The notes: generated by a model from the sequence alone, not told the origin. A stretch of DNA of 64,000 nt from Warburgia ugandensis (GCA_035236585.1 CP141128.1:39538684-39602683), one strand, 5' to 3'; counted from the first letter of the stretch, positions 37,131 to 51,081 are shown. A program made the numbers and translations.

Positions 37131-38492
37131 TGCCAAAAACTTGTGTTTTCTACAAGTGCACAGGCTATTGTAGTATAGTGTGTGCTAGTACAGATCAATC
37201 CCATGGGGACATGACTTGGAAGGTGGGAGTTTAAATAAAATTTAAGTTACTAAAATTAACAAAAATTAAGATTAGTAAAGAACTATGAACTAAAAAAACT
37301 TAAATTTAGTACTTAACTAAAATGTACGGAATTCTAAATCTAAATGACAATGAATTAAATAAAAAAAGACACTAAATTTTACTTCTCTAGCTTGATCGTC
37401 ATGTCACATAGTGAAATTCTCTATATCTGATTGCATCCAAATAGATCAACCCATGGCAATCAATCACTAAGGTCCTCGATAACTGTATTGGTCCCACTCT
37501 CTTCTTTTGTTCCTTCTCCAATCTATTAGAGGTAGTGGTCTATCATTCAAGATAAGTGGAGGGCCTTGATGACCTATATTACTTCCACGAGGTGAGTTAC
37601 CACTAAATTATTAATCAGTCACTGATAGTGACTAATCTAGTTGTATGTCATTTTTGTCATACTTGACTAACTGCTCAATTTTTTCGAGTCCTATTTTCCT
37701 TTCTTTGAATGAAAAAACTATCCTAAATGATGCAACCTAAATGCTGATGATGGATCACTATAGAGCACATAATTTAAACAATCCTGGGGCTAGCCAATAG
37801 ATAGTTTGATTGTCTTGAATTTGTATAGGGTAGAAGCTTTTAATTAGCCTAATTTAAAGCACCTCTCTTTCAAACTTGCCCCATTGCTTACTACTTAGAT
37901 CCTAACCTAACCAACCACTTCACACCCTCCTCAGCTAGCTATAGATAGTCTGAGTCGTTGAGTGCACAGGCCTTTTAAATATCAGTACACTTAGTTAGAA
38001 AGGAGCCATTGGAGTGCCAATGGGTCACCACCTTACAAGAGGGTCTTATGAACATGTGAGGGTCTCTATAGGTCTCTTCTAATTAATTTTATATTAATTT
38101 TGAAGGCTAGGTTATGCACTTGCGGTGGCAAAATCCACACTAGATCTTATGGGGTCGGTGACCTTACTAATTAATTTTCACACTCTATGGTAGTGTAATT
38201 AGTATATAAATCACCTTAACGCAATAAATGTGCTAAAATAAAGTTAAAAATAATAAAATAATGAAAATCCTAAAATACACAAAATATAATATATGCTACA
38301 TATATGCAATTATACTACTAAATATTAATGCAAAATTATTTTGAGTATGAAAACCCTAATCTAGAAATTGTAAGGAGTTAGGATTTCTCATAGTGGGGTC
38401 TTGGATAAAGTCTTTTAGTAAAAGGGTGGGACCATTTAGATTCCACGTCCATTTCCAGGTTATGATGCTTCACCCTTGACCTGTATTATTAC
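37131..38492 (-). mobile_element. Ty3/gypsy Tat/Athila-like fossil: LTR end and leader region
   Basis: On the minus strand 37490-37145 resembles the LTR end before the primer-binding site (GATTGATCTGTACTAGC, then ACTACAATAGCCTGTGC). It is followed by TTTTTGGCACCGTTG at about 37144-37130, close to the plant gypsy primer-binding site TGGCGCCGTTGCCGGGGA. Positions 37700-38492 read on the minus strand match the leader at 56820-57660 (TAATTAATTTTGC.CTCC-like, CTAACCTAACCAACCACTTC and ACTTGCCCCATTGCTTACTA on the plus strand). The arrangement is rearranged relative to an ordinary element; it is a broken remnant with many breaks. Confidence 0.6.
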
Positions 38493-41400
38493 TGTAACAA
38501 CCCCAATTTTTATGAATATAATTGAATTATTAAAAATTAAAAGTTAAAATTTTAAAAGTGGAACTGGAACTTTGAGTTTCAGGAAAATTCATTCTTATAA
38601 GAAATAAAATCAAGACTTAAAACTTAGATATTTGTAAAGTACTTGAAAAATTGATCAAAATGATTATAAGTATGTCAAATTCTAAGTCCAGATGAATAAA
38701 AGGGTAAAATGGTAATTTTAACCATAACTGAGACCTAAGACATAAAAATTTGGAATGTACTGAGAAGTAAGATTCCAACGCCACTAAGTATGCTCAATTC
38801 TGAGTTCAGGAGAATAAAACGAATTTTTCTCTATAAAAGGGCAAAATGGTCTTTTCACACCTCTGTGGGGCCCACAAATGGATCCAACGGCCAGAAAACA
38901 TGTTATCATGAGTCAAACCACTACCATCTACTAGTGAAGAAGGAGGTGGTAGTGGGAATCCAATGAAAATTTAATAATAAAAAGAAATCAAACATAATTA
39001 TTACATATAATCATGAAAAATTCAAAAATCCCTATAAATAATTCATAAAATTCCCAAAAAATTTCCTAATGTTCTTTACGAGGCCCCCTACAATACCTTA
39101 AAATATCAGCTCCAAAATCCTCCCTCATCTCCCCCAATTCCTCTTTCTTTCTCTCTTTTTCTCGTATTCTCTGTGGGCGTGTTCCCAGACACACCTGAAC
39201 AAACGACCCCATGTTTACATCGGGTGCGTCTAGGGATGCGTCATCCGGATGAACCAAGGTTTCTACCCAAGAAACCCTAATTCAATTAGCCATCACATTC
39301 TAACCATTAATCTTCAATCTTCACTGTTGGATCTGGTCGGACAGGGCTGATCTACAAAAGCCCTAAGTTTTCTTAATGATCCACCTCTTGGATCACTGGG
39401 AAACTCAAAACGAAAACAACCTTCGGTACTGTTACCATCTCCAGTTGAATTTCAAGCTATTCCTACCAATTTGGCCATTAAATGGTGATCTTGCGCCATT
39501 GTATGTCTTCAGTACATGGTGATCTACAAATGCCCCATGGTTCTCTTCCTTCTCCAACAACGACACTGGAGATTTTGGCATTTCCAGCATCTAGGGTTTC
39601 TTATCTTCTTTTGGTGAGATATCGCTCTCTCCAATGAAACTTTCTTCATCAAATCTGACCAGGTAAGTCACCCTCACCCTCTTTCCATTCTGGTGTTTAA
39701 CTTGAGTTTTCTGGCCTCCAGGTGATCTCCCCAGCCATTGATCTGCCGAAGATAATGGATCTGGCAACAGGGTCAAGATCTCCCTCCATGAACAGCTTAG
39801 ATGCAACTTTTGAGCCATTGAATGGATTCTTGGGGCCCAATAACCTTAGGAGATGAAATCTTGGCCTTTGGTTACCAAGGAAGAAGGAGATCTGACAATG
39901 GGTGATCCGACGGTCCAGATCTGGACCATCTCGCCTATCACAAGTCACCTCTCCCCTGTGACGGGTTATCCCAGGTAACACGACGTGGGCTGCACTCCCA
40001 TTTTTGTCATGTTCTATGGAGTTGATCTCAGCCGTCCAATTTTGAACTAAGAACTTATTTCTTCAATTAAGAGCTCAATTTCGCTCTGATTTTAAATCTG
40101 AAAGTGTCTATAGATTCTTTGTCATGGATGTATTTAGGAGGTCCCAAAACCCTAAGGACCATGATCACAGTAAAATTTCTGGATCTCTAGATCAAGTAAT
40201 TAATCAAAAACAGTAAGATCAAATATCAGCCCTTAAAACGGGCTGAAATCTTAAAATCCAAATTATGATCTCAATTTAACTCCAAATTGAGATAAAAAAA
40301 AGTTGGGTTGGATTCCTCTTGATGAGTAGAACTTGCTGATCTTAGAAAATTTATGTTTTGATGCATGTAAAATTCTGTTAATAAAGAAAAGTGTTACTAA
40401 CTAATTCCTATGGTTAGTGAAGTTTAGAATGATCAAACTCTTTAATTTTGATCCACTGATGATCTTGTGATTTTGAAACATGGAATCAATGATTAGAAGT
40501 GACTGATCTATGTTTCATTAAGAGATCTAGCCTTAAAAGTAGTAAAATCAATAAAAATGAATGGTAATCACCTTGATCAATTTGATCAAGAAGGATTGGA
40601 TAGTATGGATGTATTTAGATGATGATATAAAGTTAATATCATATGGATTGATGGACTTGATGATGATAATTTGGGATAGATTAAGATCTATGCCCTTAAA
40701 TTGGATAAAATGACTTAAGATCTTCTCGATCAGTTGGATCAAGAAGGATCATATCATTTGATGAGATGCATCAATGATCTAGTGATGAAATCACATTACG
40801 AAGATGTATTAGATATAAAGAAAAATGAAAAGATCAAGATCTAAACCCTAAAAGGGATGAAAAATGAATATAAAACAACTATGACTATTAGATCATGATG
40901 AATTGTTATGGCATGTTAAATTTTCATTTAAATTATTGAATTTTATTATAATTATCTTTTATTGCTTAGTAGATTTAAATTGTTAGATTTACTTATTTGT
41001 TTATTTATGCTTTAATGCTTATGTTATGAAAATTGCATTGAAAATGTAATTAAATGAAAAAAAGAGTTGAAGGACATTTACATGGAATGAATGACATGGA
41101 CTTAATGATAGTAAGGGCTATAGTTAGTAGGATAATATAAAGAATATCATTTCCTTGGCCCAAATTAGGAAAATAATGAAACTCCATGATTGACATTTTA
41201 AATGTTTATGGACTTAATTAAAATCAATTATAAAGAGTACTTAGGGTTGAAATGCTCATAGGAACCTTATGAAAGGTAGAGCTAAGGTCACTCTAGTGAA
41301 TGCTAAACATGCTGGTTAAGGGGGGTTTCTAATAGAGCCTTAGTCTTCCCTTGCCTTCTGTTGACATTTGTGAGGTCTAAAAGCCTACTTACATGAGGAT

Positions 41401-43710
41401 TGAAGTAACCACTTTGTGTTTAGTAATTCAACTAGTAAACCTTAGTCAATTGAAAATAAGAGGAGCAATCTAGACTTAGGATGAAATAAGCTATCTTCAA
41501 CTAGTAAAACATTAACTGGTTGAATAATAATAAAATCATAAAAAGTTAGTAAAATATCTAATCTTAACAAAAATAATAAGTAAAATAATCAAGATCAAAC
41601 AAGATCCATAAGGATATCTTGAATGATCATGAACAATAAGAATCATAACATTGTATTATATTTAGAATGTATGCTTATTGGTATGTATGTTGTAGATCAA
41701 ATCTAGATCATTAGATTAAATAATCCAAACCCTTGATCAAATATGATTCAAGGAAGAGAACTAGGATCATCCTCCTTAGGGATGATCAAATAACTGAACT
41801 TAGATTAAAGAAGAACTAGATTATAGAAGATCTACACCCTTGATCTTTATCAACAAGTATAGATAGTTGATCAAAGGATCTATGAAATATTTCGATCAAA
41901 GAGGGATACACAAAGACTTAGAGATAGAAAATACTTAGATTTGAAAGATTAGAAGATCATTCTAACCATCAAATCTATTGATCAATGAGATAAAATACTA
42001 TATGAGGAAGATAGATTATATGGATGATAGGAACACAAGACAGATCTAGATCCTTTATATCAAAAGACAAGACTAGATAAGGAATATAAATAGGAGATTA
42101 TCCAGAATTGTACAGATAATGATAGTATGTATGTATTTACAGATTACATATGTCAATCATGGATGATCTGAAGGAATGGATCACTACATGAAGATAGGTG
42201 GAACTTTAAGAATACAAGACCTATGGTCTATGGAATTGTTATTATACATAGACATTAAAATGCTTAAGAATGATAACATGCTTAGTTACATTTGAATCAT
42301 AATTCATGTATATGAATAGAGATAACTATTGAGATTAGATGGAAGACATAATAAATACTTGGGTATCATTTATGATTACCCTTAATCTTAGATAAGAGCA
42401 TAATAATAATGGATATCATTTTTATCAAATGAGCATCCTTACACTTAATAACATTTGGTATATGAATACCAAATAAAAAGGAAATGGGGATCATTTACAA
42501 TAAATGATTAATCCCTAAACTTATATGAACATAGGTATCATTCATTTAAATGAGGATCCCTAAAACTATAAATGAAATTATATCCTTAGTATGAGGATAT
42601 TGAATACAAGGATGATAATATAAACAGACAGATCATTTGAGATGTACAAGAAATATTTTAGATATAAGCATGGAGCCTTGTGGTTTTGTTTTAAACAGGC
42701 ATAAACCTGGGGATGCTATGCTAGGGAAGTTATGAGAGTTTGGCCACCCACTCTCCGAAATTTGATGATATTATGATACCTTGCCCAAAGAGAGGCTAAA
42801 AGTCAGGTGGGGCAATTATGGGAAGGTTCCACTTTGAAAGTCCTATCTCCCCATACGGGCAGTGACACAATATTTTTCATTGTAGTATCAGTGATGAACA
42901 GGGCAGTTATTCGAGCGTGTTAGTACAGATCAGACTATAGCATGGTAGTCCTTGAGTTTTTTGCATATGATGCATGGCATAGTAAGATGCCAATACTACC
43001 CTAATGAGGGAGGATTTTTCTAACATAAATCTGGATGATTTATAATAGTTTTTCACAGTTTTTGACTATTCTTCATAGTTTTGATCATATATAATATATA
43101 TACATATGATATAGTGGTGAGTGGTTTGGAATTATTATAGTAGATGATACATGATAAATTATATGATAAATCATATATCGTATGGTTCATGGAAATTGAA
43201 TGATGTTACTCATATGGAATATGATGAACTTGAATACTGTGCTTTTGGATTATACAATTCCATATGTTCTTGAATCCCTCACCAAGCATAGCTTGCTGAG
43301 ATATTGTAAATGTTTAAATGTTTATAATATCTTAGATACAAAATGGAAGGACTGAAGGGATACGACAAGGAATATGAAGACCATACTATTGATCAAGACT
43401 ATGTAAATTTGTGAAAGGATTGGATTGTATTTTGATTTGTGTATTTTGGACATAAGATGTAATAAAGGGGCTATGTATGTGAACCATTAGATCAATCCTG
43501 CAATTTTAATAAAATGAGTTTCTTTGGAAACATATGTTGTACACAAAATTATGTATGTATATGCGAGTGAAATGTGGCATTGGGGTTTTCTGAAAAGAAT
43601 TTCAAAGATTTTTTTTTCGCTACTTAAGTTTTCAAAATGTTTGCAAAATTGGTCAACCACCATTTGAAAATGAATAACGAAAATGTATTTCAAAAACTCG
43701 GGTTGCCACA
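38493..43710 (+). mobile_element. Giant solo LTR, 5218 bp, TSD ATTAC (Ty3/gypsy-like)
   Basis: It starts TGTAACAACCCCAATTTT and ends CTCGGGTTGCCACA, with ATTAC at 38488-38492 and 43711-43715. It is the same family as 25756-30174 but diverged and about 800 bp longer. Part of the extra length is a stretch of ATCATTTA-type repeats around 42300-42600, which the partial copy at 1-2016 shares in shorter form near 720-850. A TATA-like box is at 39032-39040 and AATAAAA at 43507-43513. It contains a GC-richer patch near 39160-39260. It interrupts the gypsy leader fossil, so it is younger than that. Confidence 0.93.
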
Positions 43711-46348
43711 ATTACAGCCTTTTTACGATAAAAAAATACTATTTTCCCTCACTACGATTAACTCAAAATAAAATTTGAGTTATCTTAATGGAGATCCTCT
43801 TTAATTACATCTCCAATTTCCTACAAAAGGAATAAATAGTAATAAGTACTAATTTTCAAGGAATGGAGTGAATATTCGCAAAATAAAAATAAAAAATGTA
43901 CTTAAAAATTCCTAGAATGCTAAATGAATGCAATTCCTAAAAATTTTATTTGCTTATTTATTTTAAAATTTATGAAAACTAAATTGCAAGTCAAAAACAA
44001 TGGTGCCAAAAACTTATTGTATTTTTTACAAGTGCTCGAGTTACTGTAGTATTGTATGTGCAAGCACTGGTCAATTCCATGGGGACTAGATTTAGAAAAT
44101 GAGAATTTAAATAAAATTTAAGATAATAAAATTAACAAAAATTAAAACAAGTAAATAGCAATGCACTAAGAAAGCTCAAATTTATTATTTAACTAAAAAG
44201 TACGCAAATCTGAATCTTAATGACAATGAATTAAACAAAATAAAAATTGAATTTCACTTCCCTACCTCAATCATCATATCAAGCAGAGAAATTTTCTATA
44301 TCTGATTGCATACAAATAGTTGAACCCATGCTAATTAATCATTGAGGTCCCTAATCACTGATTAATGGTTAGATGATGATAATTTTTCAAAAAATTGATG
44401 ATTTTGATTGATGGATGAAACTATGAATTGGACAGTTGTAATTGATTATATGGAGTCAAGATGCAACACTAGAGCTAAGGGGTCATTGAGGAATTAAATT
44501 TAAACAAAATCTAATAGTGGTTTTTAGATATGGAAAGAGATGAAGTTGTAATTAAGGTGGTCCTTAGGTTAAGGCTAAACCATTTAATCGGTTAAGCTAT
44601 AGCTAAATGGATTACAAAATAGGGACTTGAGCTAAAAATTTCATGGACTTGATGAGAAAAGGACAAAACTGGGACACAAATGGAATTTTAGTAGGAGATC
44701 TATGTATAAAAATGGAATTATTTGTGTTTTTTAGGTTTAACCGAAAGGAGAGAAACACATGGAGCTATTTCAAACAACTATAGGGAGTCATTTAGAAGAC
44801 ACAAAGGGAAAGAAAGAAGTGGAGATGGAATAGTGGTATCCAAATTTGGGTTGGATTAAAACAATGAAATGTTGCAACAAGAAAGAAAAGAAGTGAAAAT
44901 CAGTGATAAATAGGAAATAAAAATAGAATGGGAAGCAAGGGAAGTGATAGTGAAAGACATGGTGAAATTATAGTGAGGAACAGGGGATGAGATAATGATG
45001 GATGGGGAGTAAAAATTGACTGAATCAGGGAGAAATAGGTGAAGGAAACGAGAGTGGCTAGGATGATGAAGGAAATAGGGGAAAAATATAATGGATTGGA
45101 ACAGTGATGAAAGAGGAAAGAAGACAATTGAAATAGAGAAGAAAAATGACTGAAACAGGGAGAAACAAGTGTGGCTAGGATAGTGAAGGAAGAAGGGGAA
45201 AAGTAGAATGATTGAAATAGTGATGAAAGAGGGAAGAAGACAATTGAAACAATGAAGTAAAATGATTGAAGATAGAGCGGAAAACCATGAGAAACATGGA
45301 CTAAAGTGGGCTTTGGTTAAATGAAAATGGTGATGAAAAGAAGCGGAGATAGACTAAAACACAGTGATGAATCAGTTAAGCAACCAATGACTGAAACATA
45401 GGGAGACAAGGGGAAAATGATAACTAAAATAGAGGGAAAAAACTATAGTGGATGAGGAACAAAAGAAAAATGACTAAAACAGAAGTAGGGAACGACTAGT
45501 TAAGACAGAGACTGAGTAGTAAAGAAAGAAGAAGAAAATGACTGGAAATGAGGCACTTGGGAATGGAGTGCTAGGTTCGATCTTTATCCTTCTTCAATTT
45601 TTCTCCTCGATTCTAACTTTCTTCAAAAGCCTTCAATTTTTCTTTCTTCTCCTCCTTCAGTTCTCACTTCCTTTGGTCCTTTCTCTTCCTTCTGTTCTCT
45701 TCTATCCTTCCAAGCATGTATCGTTTAGCCCAAAATAAGCAATAATTAGAGATAGCTACGTCCTCCTATGAAATTTTGAAAGATATGATTGTGTAAATCT
45801 CTCCAATGGATGGAGTACGTGATGTCTTTTCTTCTCCTCTTAATCTTTACCTAAAAGATAAGAGAGAAACCCTATCTTTAAATCAACCTTTCTAATCATG
45901 TTGAAAACGTCCCATATCTTCACTATCTCCTAGGATTTTCTCTCTTATTCCCTCAGCCCTCCTTCTATCCATGTGCACTTTATTCTTTGTAGCCATCTCT
46001 TAAGTCCATCTTGCATTGTGAAACCCATTTATCCTTTTGATCCATGATGATGATCTAGTCCCAAATATTCGATCCATGTCATTCAAGCCCATTTTCATTA
46101 ATCTATAACACATAAAATCCAATTAAAGTCATCTTAACTATGATTTATTCATCTAATCAGTTGTAATGATCATCTAACCATTAAATTTTTCCAAATAATA
46201 GTTGGATGATCAATTGGGACTCTAATGTACATTGAATCTACCAATACAAAATTAATTGGTTAGGTGATCTATCCTAATGCTAATTTTAGTGTTTTTTAGC
46301 TAAAATTGAACACTCAACAACGAGCTTTTAATCCTCTTAAGTTTTGTG
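43711..46348 (-). mobile_element. Ty3/gypsy Tat/Athila-like LTR (about 44025-46320) with adjoining leader
   Basis: On the minus strand an LTR start like TGTTGAGTGTTCAATTTTAG lies at about 46320. It resembles the start of the solo LTR at 12945-14656. Its end (TGGAATTGACCAGTGCTTGC, ACTACAGTAACTCGAGCAC) lies at about 44025, followed by TTTTTGGCACCATTG as a primer-binding site. Positions 43711-44010 continue into the leader that resumes at 38492 across the solo LTR. The segment 44380-45250 inside it is the inverted partner of 36330-37130. It is an old broken element with many breaks; no pol was seen. Confidence 0.6.
44380..45250 (+). repeat. LTR-like segment, inverted copy of 36330-37130
   Basis: It is purine-rich and aligns with the reverse complement of 36330-37130. 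Within it and up to 45500 the phrase TGAAACAGGGAGAAA / GATGAAAGAGG(A)AAGAAGACAATTGAAA recurs two to three times (about 45023, 45106, 45152, 45222), a loose tandem repeat. Confidence 0.65.
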
Positions 46349-49300
46349 TGTGACGACCTAGGTTTTTGAAACATGATTTGTAAAGTATTTTGAAAGGCAG
46401 GGCCCTTAAGAGTGTAAATTTTTTTTTGCAAAACAAAGCAGCGGAAATTCTTTTCTTTAGAACTTGTTTTGAAAACCCAAGTCACTACTTCATACATAAC
46501 ATAAGTACCATTTGTGTACAAAATAAAATTCCTTTGAAGGAATATACTTTTATTAAACTCAAGGATCCATCTAGTGGTTCACAGCATAGCCAAATCTAGT
46601 GCAATACTTGTCCAAATTACATAATCCAAAACTCAAGCTCACCATACAATAAAACTCTCAACAAAGAAAAATACATGTCTTCAAGGGTATACCTTGAAGA
46701 TTATTCTCTTCAAGTTTTATATAGTCTTCAGCTCCTAACTCTCCTTCCCTGGATCTGAGATATTGCAACAAGTACAATATCTCAGCAAGCAATGCTTGGT
46801 AGGGGATTCAAGAAACATAACATTGACAATGTAATTCCAATACTTCATAATCCCATTATCCTTAAACATACTCTTTACTTTGTAAGTTATGTATATCTAT
46901 ATACATACATACCCTTCATGGGTACACCAGTTAAATTTGTGAAAATAGTCAAATATCATTCCCAACTAAGCTGATCAATTCTCTTCATTTTGAGAATTTA
47001 GTATTACAACTAATCTTACACTGGGAATTTTCCTTCTTGGGAAATATTGGTAATATACAATTACCTAGAATTTCATTATGATACAACATAAGGCATTTCA
47101 CTATGCCTATTCTCATATGCATCATAGTGCAAAATAATCAGAAAGGTTGCTATGCTGCAGTCTGATCCGTATTAGCGCGCTCGGATAACTGTCCTGTTCA
47201 CCACTGATACCACAGTGGAAAATATTATGTCACTACCCGTATGGGGGGGCAAGACTTTCACAGTGGTGGCCTTCCCATAATTGCCACCACCCGACTTTTA
47301 GCCTCTCTTAGGGCAAGGTATCATCACATCATCAAATTTCAAGGAGCGAGTGGCCAAACCCACATGACTCCTCTAGCAATAGCATTCTCCTAGGCTTATG
47401 CCTATTAAAACAAACTCACAAGCCTCCAAGCTTGTATGTAAAATAGATTTCATATATATCAGACCATATGTCTATTTACTTGGGGCTGAAATATTTCCTA
47501 GTTCCCTATTCACTTATAGTTTAGTCCTTAACCATCTTATATGTGTTTGGTTGGATCATAAGGTTTTCAAGAGCTTTAATACAAGTATTATCATTACTCT
47601 TGTCAACATAAGATCATGAGTACAATCATGTATGCATTCATCAAATCCTCCTACCTTTAAGGATTGATCTCTTTTCCCCAATCTTCCATGATCCTGACTG
47701 ATGTATGTAATCTGTACATCCATACATATTGTCAATATATAAATTATGAACAATCCTATTGATCACTAGATCTGATGTTTAGAATGATCTTTAGATCATT
47801 CATATCTAAGTATTTTTCTATCTCTAAGTCTTTGTATGTCCATCTCCTTGATCTTGATCTTTCATAGATCCATTGATTGACAATCTACACATGTTGATAA
47901 AGATCAAGGTCCTAGATCTTCTATCATCTAGTTCTTCTTTGATCTAAGTTCAGTTATTGGATCATCCCTATGGAGGATGATCTTGGTTTTCTTCCTTGAA
48001 TCATCTTTGATCAAGGGTTTGAATTATCTAATCTAATGAACTATAACAAGTATACTAATAAACATGCATACTAAGTACAATATAGTGTTCTTATTCTTAT
48101 TGTTCTTGATCATCCAGGATCTAATGGATCTTGTTTGATCATCCTTATCTTACTTACTATTTTTATTAGGGTTAGGTAATTTACTAACCTTTTATACTCT
48201 TATTATTATTATTCTTAAACCAGTTAATGTGCTGGTTGAAGGTAGCTTATTCAAGCCTAAATCTAGACTGCTCCTCTTATTTCCAATTGGCTAGCTTACT
48301 AGCTGAATGAGTGAACACAAAGTGGTTATTTCAATCCTCATGTAAGGAGGCATTTAGACCTCACAAACGTCAACGGAAGGTAGGGGAAGAGCGAGGCTCT
48401 ATTAGATAACCCCCTTAACCACAATGTTCATCATTCACTAGAATGACCATAGCTCAACCTTTCATAAGGTTCCTATAAGCATGTTTACCTTAAGTACTCC
48501 TTCTAATGGATTTTAATTAAGTCGATGAATATTTATAATGTCATTCATGGGGTTTATTATTCTTTTCCTAATTTAGGCCAAGGACTTGATAATCCTTATA
48601 TTGTCCTACTAACTATAGCCCTTACTAATTAAGTCCAAAGTACTCCATTCTTATTTGTGTAATGAAACTCTACTTTCTCATTAGAATTCATTTTTGATGT
48701 TTTATGCTCTTTATCTCATAACAAGTAAATCTACTAATAACATTTAACCATAAATGAATTATAAATTCAAAGCATAAAACTACATAATTTAACATTTAAT
48801 GATAATGAGGCAAGGTACTTAAAATAATTAAATCTAGCACCTTATGATAACAATGAAATCACATATCATGCTAAAGTGTAAATGTTATACTAGCATGCTT
48901 TATAACATAATCATATTTAAAATGCTATTATATAAAATGAAACTAATTACATTAACATTTTTAGAAACCTTTACTTATGATCCAACCATTTGATCTTAGA
49001 TCTTTTCCTTTGATTAATGATTTTAGTTATATTTAGGGAATTTTCTTTATTAAGGTCAAAAGATCATATTGATCTATTTTTGTCATAATCCATCCATGAT
49101 TTCCTTGGATTTCATCATATCAACATTCATTCTATCCATCCCAAGGGTCTGATCACACTTGATCTCATTGATCAAGTGGGTCCCTTTGTATTTTTAGGGT
49201 TTTTCTACCATAATGGGTAGATCCCTTAATATATCTCATATATATCCAATTAAACCATAGATCTCACTTTATTTCAATAGTATATCATTATTAAAAAATA

Positions 49301-51081
49301 TTTTCAAGATCTAATTATCTCAGATCTTGAAGATCTAGGTAATTAGAAACTTGTTTCTTTAATATAGAAAGTTTTTACTAAATAGTATGTCCATTTATCA
49401 TTTCATCAGAAAATAGAGGTTTCAAGCTTTCCATAGCTTCTTTTCGATCTCAATTTGGAGTTCAGATGACTCCGGAATTGGATTTGGAAGTTCACAGTCT
49501 TTCCTAGGGCTTAGATTTGATCTGGGCCCAAGGAACGGATGACCCAAATTTTTCAGGTGGAAAACCAAACTGGGCAGACGTGTTCGGTTCGTCTGGCGCG
49601 TTCGCTGTGATGAATGTAGGAAGCACCCTTGCGGTGTGTCCACAGACGCGGATGGGACGAGCAGAACGCTCATTGTCCGTGTGCTTGTAAACGGGGCTGT
49701 CACTGGGCGTGTCCACTCGTGGATTTGATGGACACGCAGTTGTCTCACTTGGGACGACGCCCCACGCACAGCGCATGCGTCATTTCTGACAGTGTGTCAC
49801 ATGTGCGTCTTGGGCGCCGTTAGATCCGGAGATCGGACAGTCCATTTTGGACCGTCCAATCAATCCTCTCTCAATTGAAGGCCCAAAACATTTTTGATCT
49901 TTGTGAAAATTCTACCCTAGGGGTTTTGGACCCTTCTGGATCGATTGCTGTAGTTAGAATTTTCATCTGAGAACTCTATCATCCAGAATTAAGGGTTCTG
50001 GTGTTTACTTTATATTTACCTTTTTATTACCAAAATAAATTACAATAAACTAAAAATTACATAAAACAGCATTAAACATCTATGGAAAGTATTTCCACCT
50101 ACCTGATTGGAGAAAAAGCCTCGGTTATATGCCCAATTTAAAAAAATACCTTGTTGATGAAGATATGGCCTAAGATCCACCTTTCGTGCAAATTTCTGTT
50201 GTTTGAACTGTTGGATCTTGAAATTTCTTTGGGGTTTCGTAGAATAGATATGTTGAGAAGTTTTGGACGGTGGAATTGATCAAATTAGTTCTGGAACAGA
50301 GTGCCTAATTGATTTTAGGTCTCTTGTTCCAATCTAAAAAGAAAAACAAATTGAAAAGAGAGATGTCTCTTGGAAATTTTGGGCTTTTGGGGAGGGATCT
50401 AGGTCTAATTTTTTAGGGAGAGTGAAGAAAATTTTGTGGGGATTTTATGAGGATTTTTTGGGTTGTATTTATAGGCATTTTGGGTCTTTTTTCATGATTA
50501 TAATATTTTATTTTTTATTATTAAATGGCATGAAAGTCTCCCATGCTCCATTTTTTTCTTCCCCATGCCCCATTTTTCTTCCCTAAGACCAGATGATGTT
50601 TGTTGACCCATGACTTCACGTGGGCTGCTGATAAGATTGGTTTTTGGGTCCCTTGTGGGCCCCACATGGTGTAAAAAGACCGTTTTGCCATTTATGTATA
50701 AAATTTTGGGTTTTATACCCATGATCTCGGATTTGAGTGTACTTAGTGGCGTTGGATTTGTATTTCTCAGTACATTCTAAATTTTGATGTCTCATATTTT
50801 GATTTTTGGGAGATTTTGATTTTTGGGTAAAATTACTATTTTACCCCTTTTGTCCAAGAAATGAAGAAACTTAAGGATTTCTTATCCGAATTCGGAATTT
50901 GTCATGCTTACAGTCATTTTAAAGGGTTTGCTAAGTTAAATTTCAATTTTACATGTCTTATGATTTGATTTTACTTTTATAAAAAGTATATTCTAAATAA
51001 CCCTAATATTTCAACTCGAAATATCTGAAACTCAAACTTTATTGATTTTCTCAATCAATTACAAAAATTGGGGTTATTACA
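46349..51081 (-). mobile_element. Giant solo LTR, 4733 bp, inverted, TSD TTGTG (Ty3/gypsy-like)
   Basis: Read on the plus strand it starts TGTGACGACCTAGG and ends AATTGGGGTTATTACA, flanked by TTGTG at 46344-46348 and 51082-51086. It is the reverse complement of the 25756-30174 type, with roughly 90 percent or higher similarity by eye over sampled blocks. The main length difference is a GC-rich islet at about 49540-49830. The inverted poly(A) signal is at 46548-46554 and the inverted TATA-like box at about 50466-50474. Short frames in it (for example 46390-46599, 47398-47619, 49422-49823) are not supported as genes. Confidence 0.93.
49540..49830. other. GC- and CpG-rich islet inside giant LTR
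   Basis: About 290 bases rich in CG dinucleotides (GACGCGGATGGGACGAGC, GGGACGACGCCCCACGC), in sharp contrast to the AT-rich surroundings. The sister LTR at 25756-30174 lacks it: there the flanking sequences meet around 26960-27020. The copy at 38493 has a shorter GC-rich patch near 39160-39260. Overlapping open frames on both strands (49422-49823) follow from low stop-codon density and show no recognisable domain. Confidence 0.7.

Noticed and set aside
49422-49823. Overlapping frames of 115, 90 and 64 codons
   Set aside because: They lie in a GC-rich islet of a solo LTR; the frames overlap on both strands and match no family.
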